From Monarcha castaneiventris obscurior (lineage: Eukaryota > Chordata > Aves > Passeriformes > Monarchidae): DNA of 64,000 nucleotides. The notes beneath the pieces were generated by a model. It saw nothing but the letters and a program-made list of their open reading frames with translations. It made no database searches and was not told the DNA's origin. Below are positions 12,901-23,700 of this stretch, piece after piece (the stretch's first letter is position 1; every line of letters begins with the position of its first letter). The stretch lies in assembly GCA_026261815.1 (NCBI GenBank), contig JAMPIT010000230.1:11159001-11223000 (forward strand), given 5' to 3'. The position numbers were made by a program, and so were the translations under genes.

Positions 12901-13665
12901 TGAGTATCCACAAGTATTTCAGCTGTAAGGATCCATTTTCTGACATTTGGGATCCATCTGCACTTCAGTCCAGCTGGAACCAAATGGGCCCCATCCATCT
13001 GTAATCTCCCTGAAACTGTCCAGGACTGTCAAGGAAATTGCACTATGGCCACACTGGAACCAGTGTTGGTGTTGGCTGGTACAGTTCAATGCTTTGTGTG
13101 GAATGAGATTTAAATGAGATCATTTCACTACTCTTTTGGTAACTCTGTTGGGAAACAGCTGGAGGCAATGATTTCATTGCCTTATTATTAGCTTTGTTAT
13201 AGGACACAATAGAAGCAGAAAAGAATAAGGGTTGTGTCAGAAATTTATGTAAAATTGTTCTCTCCTGCCCAGGCACCAACACTGGGTCAACAAAATACTG
13301 ATCAGATCTGAATCCCAACAGCTGGCTAAAAATGGAAGGACACATCAAATGGGGCTCCACATGGTCTGGGTTTAGCTTGGTTTTTTTCATTAACAGATGA
13401 TGGAGTAGAGATTATACAGATGAGAGAAACCTGAAAGGGACTGCAAGAATATTTAGTGCAGGGCAGCCCTTGAATATAAAATAATCCTGACAAGCTGGAG
13501 CCAGTCTGGGGGAAGTACTGGGTAGCACACCTAGGCAGAGCTCATCATCTGCAAAACACATAACCTATACCAGGCAGCTCAGGAGAGCAGGAGATTACAG
13601 TGGACCAGCACAGTAACTTCAGTCAATAATTTCAATCTCTTGTCCCATGTTCTTCTTCTTTGCAG
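9931..13665. other. Non-genic A+T-rich sequence
   Basis: No gene recognised. The most protein-like frame is 10529-10783 on the plus strand (84 codons, including SGYKKSKEDTSLLLDGDALL); its composition is ordinary but I recognise no family, so it is not called. A 115-codon minus-strand frame at 13390-13043 and a 74-codon frame at 12287-12063 are likewise unrecognised. The remainder contains short A and T runs only. Confidence 0.55.
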
Positions 13666-13697
13666 GGATCGACAAACAAGCACAGCTGGAAAGACAG
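13666..13697 (+). other. Candidate 32-nt microexon
   Basis: A 32-base segment lies between a strong acceptor (long pyrimidine tract with TTCTTCTTCTTTGCAG ending at 13665) and a good donor, CAG/gtgagg, from 13698. Read with two leading bases completing a split codon it gives IDKQAQLERQ, a polar coiled-coil-like peptide; the other two frames are also open. The length is not a multiple of three, so inclusion would shift frame unless flanking phases match. No neighbouring exon with a compatible phase was identified. It may be a real microexon of a gene extending beyond the window, a non-coding RNA exon, or a decoy. Confidence 0.22.
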
Positions 13698-16600
13698 GTG
13701 AGGCTGATTTTCTGCTGCACACAGCCCCATTTGGAATGAGCAACAGATTTGCCAGTCTAGGGCATTTTGAGAAGGATGGTGAGCAAAGGGAGAGAGTCCA
13801 GAATAAAAGAACAGGGAATAAGCAGAGATTTATAAAATCCAGGTGGTTGGATTGACTGAATGAACAGATGATATCTAGTGTGAACAAGGGATAATGGAGA
13901 GGAAAACACAGTAATAGCCACCTAGGCTAGTGCTGGGAGAAGTTAACATAGTCTTGCATTTTGGACATGAAGAAATAGGTTAAATTATTACATTGAAAAA
14001 TGGGACTGGACATTTGGAAAAACTCTCAGATTGTACAGACAGGAAAGAAAAAGGCAGTGTGCAGAGGCAGTGAAACTTATGGCTGTACAGATCTGTAAGA
14101 ATTAGGGTAACAAACACCTTTATGACAGGACATACTTAGAACCAATTTTCCTTTGGGAATCTCTAACTTTCTGATCCTTCCAAGCCAGAGCAAAATGGCC
14201 ATGGTCTCAACAACACTCCTGAACAGCAGCTTCCCTTCAGTGGAACTGCAACCCACCAGTGCCCCTCAAGTCCCGTCAGAAAACTGTTGACAAAAAACAG
14301 AATATCTGAAATTAATTAAAATTTCAAAAAGAGAATGATCTTCCCAGAAGAAAGAAACTGTGATTTGTGGGAACTGCCACTGTTATTTACTTAGGAGTTA
14401 TGCGATAGCCTCTGTTGCTGCAGACATGGGAGGGAAAAGTGGCATCTTCCTGTCTAATACCTTCTGTTCCCCTATTAACTAAGATCTAGCCCTTTTGCTG
14501 AATTTTTGAGCCTATAAAAATAGAGAGATTGGCTAGACTACAGAGATGACCTTCTGTAAGAGATACTGTCTGCTAAGCCCAAACTTTCCTTTGCAATACA
14601 AAACCAGTAGTGGATTAGTGCTTATCTTGGTCTCAGTCTTACTTGGGATGGGTCAGCTGAGCATCTTCTAGGATGCGCTCTCACCCTAGGGATTATTCAA
14701 AGTGCATCCCGTAAGGAAAATAAATTCCCTACCAAGTGAGGCAAAATAACACTGTCAAACAAAAACAACTTCACAACAATCTTCAAATAGCTTCCTCAGG
14801 GTAGAAAGAAAAGGCCATATAAACTTGCCTTTTTGCATAGTCCTCAAAGTCAACAGTTCTCCTTGGTCAGGCAAAGGTGTGATCTGGTAAGGAGCTACAT
14901 TGCCATGAATTGGATTTGGATCAGGTGACAGTACAAGCCAGTTTGAAGTGCACTGGGGACACTAGCTACATCTGCCTCCCTTAGATTTATAAGAAAAATT
15001 TGCTGCTATGCAGAGACCTTTAGTCAGGTTCTTATTTGGAAAATAATTAAGTGACAAATTTTACTTTACCCTGGAAGAGCAAATACCTGAGGATCCTCCT
15101 CGCAAAAGAGGAAAATAATCCTAAGCAAGTAATTCATGTCCCTTATTAAAATGCAGGGGTAATGAATGACAGTCAGGGCCTTACAAATGGGATCTGTAAG
15201 AGGAAATTATTCCTATAATCCACTGATGCTTCTCCTTTGGAAGACTGCTGATTTGCTTAGATTTTCCATTTGCATATTTCCAGCCCCTCAACACTTCCGT
15301 GAATTGGTGTCTCTGCCTCCTCTTTGCCAACAGCTGGCCATCCACCTCCCTCTAAGCTGTCTGAAAAAATTTGCCCTCCCACAAGTACACTATTTTGTTT
15401 TTTGGATAGACAGTGATAAGTGTTGAGTATAAAAGACTCTTTGATAATTTAATTCACTTTGCTGAATTATGATTCTGCATGCACCATTAGTTCAATCACA
15501 AACCAGCTACAATAAGAATTAGGTCTGTTTTGCAACATGAAGCAGACAAGGCTGTTCACTGGAGCAGTCAAGGGTGTTTAATGTTACATTTGTTGTTGAC
15601 TTTGAAAACAAACACATGTGCACTGATGTACAGCAATCTGAAAATCCCATGCAGATGTAACAGCAGTGGCATCTCGGGGATCCCGGGCTTGTGTTCAGAG
15701 ATGGATGTGACACAGAGGCAGCAATGCTGAGTGAGAGTCTCACATAGCTGTGCAAGTGGTACCAGGCAGTAGCTGTAGGGAAAGTGTCTGCAACTTTGTA
15801 GGAAATCAGAGGACTCAAAACTGAAAAGTAGGAGCTTCCATCATGGATAGGGGTTGTCTGAGGAGCAGTGGATTTATAAACGAGAGCACTTTAGGCGAGG
15901 TGTCACTCATCTCCACTCAGGCTTGAAAGTTTGAAAGAGGAAACTTCATGTCACTGGGTTACGTTTAGTATTGAATTCTGATCAGCTTTCCCTTCTAATA
16001 ACATTGACTTTGACCTTAGCAGGGCAATTTGTGACAGAGAGGTAATCTCAACTTCTCTCTCATCACTTCTTCCTCATCACTCTTTCACCGCACATTTTAA
16101 CACTCACTCATGAGAGGTTGGCTGGGAAACCAGAACCAAACACCACCTAACTGTGGCTGAGTGCCAGCCTACAGCTACAGTCCAAAGCATATATTGCTTA
16201 AGAACCTCTACAGTATTTATTTTGGAGAGCGTCATCACTTTCAAAATTAAGTAGTAAAGTATTTAGCATACCCTCTTCTACTTCCCTCTTGGAGCCAGAA
16301 TTTTTACAGGAAGTCCCCAGTCACAAAAGTGTTTTTGGCAGGGAAATTGCTTTTAACCCGTAGTATGTTGTTCACTTGTGCTATAAAGGTCTAGGCTGGT
16401 CAAGGGGAGAAGCCAACAGCTCTATCCTTGAACAGCACTGCGTGACGTGGAGATGGGTGAGAATTCAGTGATGACAGCTCAGAGTTGTCTCAGCACTCCC
16501 CTTATCACAGAAACGGTGCAAAGCCATTTTGACATGTAGGAAAAGTTGCCCCACTTGGTAACATATGACAGCACTACAAAATGAAAATGTTTGCCATTTA

Positions 16601-17762
16601 CATATGACTAGGGACAGTAAAAGGATTTTACAGTAGTAAATTTTACATATTTTTTGTTTTGCCAATCAATAAAGCAGACAGAGCAAATTGCTTTTTCGAT
16701 GTACATATTGAGAAGCAGGAATTTAATTTATTGCTTGACATACCTTTTCTTAAATTAGATAAGAAAATATCTCACTACCTTAAAGTCTAATGAGCTGGTA
16801 GGTCCTTGTGATTTCCTACTTTTCCTGCAAAACAGCTTACAGACTTGAGCAGCTTCATTTGCCATCTGCCATGTCCAAGGACATGCTCCAAAATCTATTG
16901 ACATGCATACAAGATATCCAGATTAGGTCCCAACTATTAAACAAATTTTAATTGAACATATTGTTCAAGATAATGATCTGTTTCCTGTCAGAGGCTGTTG
17001 TAGCTTTCAGATCTCCCGTTGTTATTTTCTAATATTTACATTACAATGGCAGCTCAAGGTCCCAGCCAGATGAGTGTTGCCTTGTGCTACCCTCTGCCCA
17101 TGCTCACACACCAGCAGGGCAGGCCCTGCCCCATAGAGCCTATTGCCAATGCCATTAACACAGAAGTTTCTTATTGACATGTTTTTGTATCATAAGGTTC
17201 CATTACACTGAGGCAGCAATAAACCTATGATCCCCATACTATTTATGGATTGGTTCTTTACATTTCTTTTAAAATGCAATATAAATGTCTAAACTGCTAT
17301 AAATACATCAGCATTGCTGCTTATCTTGCTTGTTAAACTGGCAGCTTTGTAACCTCAAGACACTGCAGCTGTGTAATCTTTCACATCTATCTGGCACAAG
17401 AACCATGTTTTTTTAACTCTCCCTGTTTCCATGTATGAAAAAGGTGATTTGATACATTGATTGTAAACAAACTACAACTGCTACTGATTGCAAATATATT
17501 GCCTTATCCATAGAAATGCTGGGCTATAAGGCAAGAGAGGAATTTCTGTAGCCATTTGGTATTCTGATATTCAATCTAAACTAGCTGTGTAACCAAAAAA
17601 ATAATGCTGTTTTTAGCCATGAATCAAAATCTCAGTCATGCTGAAACTCCATTGGCAAATCCTTGAAAATGAGATGCTTCTTAGATATTCAGAGTTTTTA
17701 AACATTGGCGTTTCCAAAGACAAAAAGTCTAATCTACATATCCTCTGATAATGCTGCATTTG
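13698..17762. other. Non-genic sequence
   Basis: No gene recognised. Open frames are at most 99 codons (15818-15519 minus), overlapping frames on the other strand and without a recognisable domain. TGACGTGG at 16443-16450 is a CRE-like site. At 15677-15686 GGATCCCGGG is a short GC-rich palindromic cluster. No repeat family could be assigned. Confidence 0.55.
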
Positions 17763-17820
17763 CCATGTCTAGGAGGAGAGAAGATAGTGAACCATGTCTA
17801 GGAGGAGAGAAGATAGTGAA
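17763..17820. repeat. Exact 29-bp tandem duplication
   Basis: Two abutting identical copies, 17763-17791 and 17792-17820, of a 29-base unit that begins CCATGTCTAGGAGGAGAG and ends GATAGTGAA. I see no mismatch between the copies, so the duplication is recent or maintained, and could be polymorphic in copy number. No target-site or transposon ends accompany it. Confidence 0.95.
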
Positions 17821-20078
17821 GAGCATAGTCTGAATGAAGACATCTATAGTTTCTGTTGCCTTTCTTAGGGATATACTCATGTTCTGTGCTGGACTTAGGC
17901 TGTATGGCTGTGGTTACGAACAGCTGCAGTGAGACTGGTGGCAGAAATAATGAGCCCATTTTTACAGCTCAGTAGCTGTTTATTTTTTCTCTTCAGAAGT
18001 TTAGTTTTCACTTAAAATAACAAACGCAAACCCAATTCCTTTTAGTTATAACGAATTTTATGAGTCAGAAAAGAACCGTTATAATGGGGCTGAGTAAGTA
18101 AGGAGTCACTCCAAACAAGCCACCAAACTCACACTGCCATGACAGCAACACACTCAAAACTGGAGTTTGGCTGTGGGAGTGCTCAATATCTGGGGACATC
18201 CACCAAGCTGGCTGCAAAAACTGCCCCTCAGAAGAGCCTGTGCTTCTGGTTACAAGTTAGTAATGACTCCTCAAAAACTTGAGAAGCTGCAGCCTTCTGT
18301 AGCAGGCCAGCTTTCTGTCCAAGCCATATGAATATCAGGACAGACGCCAGCAAAACTGATTTTGAGGAAGAGCACTGATGGTTACAAACCATTGACAACT
18401 GACCTCTTGGAAACTGAAGGCAGCGCTGCCTTACTTGTGCATAGATCCTGTCCCAGTGTGCAAGTCAAGCCTTGTGGGTGCCCTTTGAGGGGTAGCGAGG
18501 TAAGGGAGAGAATATGGTAAAGAGAGAACAATTTAATTCTGTAACATATTCCAGAGCTGACACTGATTCTCATTGTCTGCTATGTTTTGTGCCTGACTTT
18601 TTTTCTGAGATGTTTGATTTTCATCACCATAGTTAATTCTGTAGGCCACAGCGCGCTTTGGTACCTTTGCTGTTTTAGGAGCCCAAGCAGTACATTCTTC
18701 TTCTGTCTGCTTTTAGGAAAAAAAAAAAGAAAGTCTTCTTTTCTACAAAATCTGTACTTCATAAGTAACAAAAATTGATGTTTTTGCTGTGCTAAACTCA
18801 GGAGTTTGACTCTTTAAAGCCCCATTTTTTTTTTCCTGCAAATCAAGTAAATGTCATCTTCTTGCCTTATATTAAAGTAAATTACATCCACTGATGAATT
18901 TGCCCCACTCCCTACTGTGCAGGGAGCTGGAAGAAAGCTTTGAAATGTGCCATGTGTTCACTCTGTAAGGAAGAATGTACAGGACACCTGGGTGTTTGTG
19001 GACCAAGCAGAAAGGGGGTCACTGTGCTGGGGAAGACTGTGCTGATCTCCAGGAGCCAGAGGCCAACCCTACATGTAGTAATGGCTTTTCTTCTTCACAC
19101 AGGGAGGGAAAGGGAGGAAGAAGGTGAGAGGGAGTCGATGATGCCTGGATCTTGTCTGGGTATGGGATTATGCTGCAGACAGGATGTGACCCTCAGCTTA
19201 GGAGTGCACACAGACACTCAAATTTGATAGTAACTCCAGGGTTAATGCCCTTTTCTCTTCACACTATGGTTTGGGTTTTATTCTTTTGCTGAAATAACCT
19301 GCCTGTGATTGCTTCAAGCTGGACCCCTGTCCCTGAGAAGACTAATCCATACATTGATGACTCTCCACATAAAGAGTCTCTCTTTAAAACAGAAAAAAGA
19401 AAAGTTTATTGTGGCTAACTTGGATCTTGGAATAGCAGGTGGCAATTTAATTGGAAGATGTAAGCTGCTAACTACTAATTTGCATGATTATAAGATTTTG
19501 TAATTGCCCTGTAAAAGTTAATTTGGCATAGGGTTCAGTGAAACTCAACAATGTTAGCATGATATTGATGTGTGTATGAGATTTGCTGTAGCTGTTTGAT
19601 ATGTTCCCTGCTGAAAGACCAAAGGAAAGATTCGAGGGGGTTATTTTTAAATATATACATGCACACACAGAGAGGTGAATCTTGTTGTAATGACCCCCAT
19701 GGGGCCTGGATAAATGCATGTTGTATCAAGGAGTTCATTGCAGCAGGAGTTAGTAATTTGTTCCTTCAATATAATGAGGAAATATCTAGTTGGAAATGAA
19801 CATTGATACATAGTAATTTTTATGAAGGTTACCTCACTGATTAACATTTAACTTGCATTTTAAAAAGAAAAATGTTTAAAATCCAAAAATGTGCACTTTT
19901 ATGATAAATACAGCTTGCAATGAGGAAAGTGAGAAAAAACCCCCAGTTTTATATTTAGGTCAACCTTGTATTAGTGTTTGCTCTAATGCAGCTAATTAGG
20001 AAGGAAAAATGTCCTTTGTTATTGGGTATGCATGAAGGGGAGTCTGAAGCAGAGCTCATCCTAGTGCCATTTGACCTT
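17821..20078. other. Non-genic sequence with a candidate regulatory cluster
   Basis: No gene recognised. A 95-codon frame at 18940-19227 and overlapping frames on both strands at 19468-19847 have no identifiable domain. A-rich runs occur at 18719-18728 (read as T on the minus strand). Near the end, 19992-20033 holds closely spaced homeodomain, SOX-type and POU-type words (separate entry). Confidence 0.55.
19992..20033. promoter_or_regulatory. Candidate homeodomain/SOX/POU site cluster
   Basis: Within 42 bases there is CTAATTAG (palindromic homeodomain core, 19992-19999), CCTTTGTTATTG (SOX-type, 20013-20024) and TATGCAT (POU-type half-site, 20027-20033). Such clusters are typical of developmental enhancers, but each word is short and A+T-rich DNA produces them by chance. 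Confidence 0.25.
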
Positions 20079-20100
20079 GTGTGTGTGTGTGTGTGTGTGT
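20079..20100. repeat. (GT)11 microsatellite
   Basis: Eleven uninterrupted GT units, directly followed by ACTATCTGC. Likely length-polymorphic. The repeat also keeps one plus-strand frame open (the CVCVCV run near the start of the 20071-20586 frame). Confidence 0.97.
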
Positions 20101-20716
20101 ACTATCTGCAAGAATGTCTTGAAGGCTGCAGTCTATAAAAGGCTGCTGGTGTGTGGTGTGGATCCCCATCAGAGGTTTCAGGACAAGGCTGCACGAGCGA
20201 GGAGCCGTGCTGTGCTGTGGAGAGGGATTAGCTCAAGGCTCAGATGCTGCAGGGTCCGGGGGCTGGTGGGCAGGTGGGTGGGTGTCACAGGCCCTGCCAA
20301 CCCCTGTGCCCCACGCCTGCTCTGCCACTCCACAGGGAGCCCAGAGCGCCAGGACACAGCCGAGGCAGAACACTGTGCCCTTGAAAAACTGAGGGAAATG
20401 CCAGATTTGCCACCTTCTTCCTTTTCCCTTCCCTGTAAGCTGGCAGCTCATAGTGGGTCACTTCACTGCCACAGAAGACTGTCAAGGGCAGAAAAAAGAT
20501 GTGAGAGGAAAGGTGTAGCAGGGATTGTGCAAAAATACCAGATTCCTGTTGTACATCTACACCAGAAGAGAACAACCTATGCTTGACTGAGTTGGTAAGG
20601 TACACAAGCACATATCTCACTAAAAGCACAATAACAGAATTGCTGATCTTATATATTTAAATTAGTAACATGTCGATGTGATTCAGTGGGCTGGGACCCA
20701 GTGTTACTGAAAACAA
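20101..20716. other. GC-richer islet with long but unsupported open frames
   Basis: GC content rises between about 20150 and 20450, with a modest number of CpGs. Plus-strand frame 20071-20586 (171 codons) and overlapping frames on both strands (20153-20392 plus, 20629-20285 minus) are open together. Simultaneous openness in several frames is expected when TAA, TAG and TGA become rare in GC-rich DNA. The longest frame begins inside the GT microsatellite, has no signal peptide or known domain, and resembles no protein I recognise. Not called as a gene. Confidence 0.5.
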
Positions 20717-20730
20717 ACACACACACACAC
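20717..20730. repeat. (AC)7 microsatellite
   Basis: Seven AC units preceded by AAACAA. It lies about 0.6 kb from the GT repeat and is the opposite dinucleotide strand. Confidence 0.93.
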
Positions 20731-23700
20731 ATCCATATTGGTCTTAGAGGGTAAAACTTGATTTCTGAATTAGCTTTTATTTCTCCCTCCCTTCTTGTTT
20801 TCCATCATGTCTGGGGGAAAGAAATAAGGGGAAGGTTGCATGTGATGTTTGTAAATAAGATACCCAAGTTAGCTTCTGTGATCATGGCATGGATGGGTGG
20901 GTGTCTGTACGCTGCTCTGCAGGGCATGAAGGAGGCACTGAAGACAAAAGGACCAGGACTGTTCCATCTGCTGTCTAGCAGCAGTGGAAGAAGGCCTTGC
21001 CAAAAGGGTACGTGGATCAGGATGGCCGACCTGGAGCGTTACCCTTGCAACTGTTATGTATGTGTTAATGGAAAGAAAACTGGAAGTTTCAGAATAAATT
21101 ACTACTGAGAGTGAAAGCTCAGGGAAATGTATGACAAATATTTAAATATTGCATTATAGTCTCTAGACAGACCATTCCAAGTTGAAAGCATGGGACTGGT
21201 TTTCTAATGGGATGCTGAAACATGTGTAGATAAAGAAACAATTAGGAAGGAAATTGGAAATCTGGAGATCTGAACCTATCTCTTACTCAAATGCTTTAAA
21301 GTCATTCAGGTGTTCACAACTATTTAAATACTTCACTTGTTTTACGTGCCTCAAACAAAGCAATGAAGCAGCACTGTCATAAAGAGCTTGGCCCCGCTCC
21401 AGATGAAATTTGTCTGACATAGACAAAACAAATAAAACCCCCCGGAAGCCCAACAATGCCATTTCATGTGCAACATTATACCTACTGAATGAGAGGAAAT
21501 GTAGGCAAGCATAGGAGTATAGTACTCTTAAAAGCTCATTTGGCTGGTATGTTTTTTACCTAGAGGGGAAACTACTGTATATGCAAAACTCGGATGAATA
21601 TTTACAATATCCAGGAAGAGGTACCGGGAAGGGGAGGGGAGGCGGGGGGGAACATGTCGCAAATGTAATCATCTTCTGAATGGTCCAAAACCAAATTGTT
21701 CTCGCCGCTGTTGCTGGGCAACAGTCCCACTATGAGATTCAGCCTGTGCTAATGTACGGTGGGAGAGCCCAACCTACCCAGAGAGTGAGAGATCAGGACA
21801 CCAGGAGAGGCAGCAGAGGGGCCTGGCATGGCTGAGCTCCACTTCCCAGCAGCTGTGACCCTCCCTACATACATATTTCCCCCATTTTCCTGGCCTTTTT
21901 TTGGCAACCAGCTTTCATAACAGGCTTTAAATAAATAGTGAAGCAAGACCAGTAGCAGAGCACAGTGGTACTCTGGCTGTTGTTGTAGCAGGCCAGTTTG
22001 CAACTAGGACATTTTCTGTGAAGTAAAGCATTAGCACTTCTGAGGTGCTCAAAGGTGCTGAAACTGTGGGGAGGAAGAGGGAAAAGCAAATAACGAGTCT
22101 ATCAGAAAATTCATGGGATTTAAAAGCAGTGCCCCTCTGTGACTTCAGTTCTGAAGACCACATGTGCTCTCATTAGGTGGTAACACAGTAAAAATCCACT
22201 GTCTAAAGGATAACAATCCACTGTATTTCAAAATAAAAATTCTCAAACACTAAATCATCTGACACAATATGATGTCAGTTTTCATTTGCTTCCTTCAGCG
22301 GGTTAGTCTTTAAACAATCAATTTAGAGACAGAGAAAGGAAGAGGAAACCACAAAAAACGCATGTTCAAATAATGTTAATAGGCTGCTCTGAAGTAAAAG
22401 AAAAAGAAGCCAAACCAAACCAACCAATGAAAACAAACAAAAAAAGCCAATCCAAAAAGTGATTTGTGTCTGATGGGATTACTTGAGAGAGCTTACTGTA
22501 CCAAGGTGTACAGGAAAATGGTACATTGGAATACAGATATTTCAAAGGTGTATATGACACACTCAGTAATACAGTTCATGGCTGATTTTGTTGTGTTGTG
22601 CATAATGCAGTGTAAAGCTGACAGTCCTCTGGGGGGAGAAGTAAATCTGGGCTTGCCCTGCTTTTCATAATCAAAATGTTTTATAACACTTGCTATTTTG
22701 TTATTTTTTAAGAAAACTGAATTTTTATTTTCCTAAGTAACTTTGTCACCAATGTGGTATTTGTACTATGAAACAAACTCTACTACCTTTCAGTCTGTAT
22801 CCCTAAAATTATTACTCCATATGAAACTCAAATTGAAAATACAGTCTTTTAGACTGAGTTATTGATGGACAGATTTACAGAAATAGGCTTATGGGGAAAG
22901 AGAGAAGTGAAAGAGTAAAATGAATGGCTGCAGCCACAAAATGCCTTATTCCATATATCTTGGAAAGGTGGTACACAGTAGATGTTCTTAGAGATAAACC
23001 AGCATTTTGGCTGGTATCCTTTGTCTGGTATTTATCTGATAAACCAGCACTGTGTCTGTATCCCAGTCCCCAAACTGCCAGAGTTGCTCTGACCGTCCGT
23101 GTGGACATGTTCCGAAATCCTCACAGCTGGATCTCACCTCAATATTGGACCAAACTGAGGGCTAAGCATAAACAAGTATAACATTTCACATGCTCCAGAT
23201 CAGGATCTCATTCCTGCAGCGAGGCAGGAAAAAAAATTAAAAGCCACACAGTGTAACCCTCTTTGATTCCACTTCCTTAGTCCAAGAGGAAAACTTCCTT
23301 TTACAAAATTGGAGAATAAAGTTTTCCAGCTTGTTAGACTGGCTGCCAAGCTGCTGATTTTGGGGTAGCAGTTTAATAGAGTTCCTTGCACTCACAACAG
23401 GCTAGGTGGGAAATTGCAGAAGAGCACAGAGGAAACTCTCACAATACACTTCCCCCCTATTATTTCTCAGCTTATTTTGAAATTAGGAAATCATATGGAA
23501 ACAGCAGGAGTATTCCTAGCCTTGTGCTATTTCCTTCCCCTGTGATCATGAAGTTTTATTGCTGCATGAGCCCTGCTGCCTACCCATTCAGAGGAGCTCA
23601 GCAAGAGGTAAGGTTTTTCTAAGTGTGGGTGGTCATGTCCGTTTATTCAGGAGAAGCAATAGGGTTATTCAGCCTGAAAAAGGCAGCTCGAGATGAAGTA

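Noticed and set aside
20071..20586. 171-codon plus-strand frame
   Set aside because: It starts within a GT microsatellite (CVCVCV run), crosses a GC islet with other open frames on both strands, and resembles no known protein.
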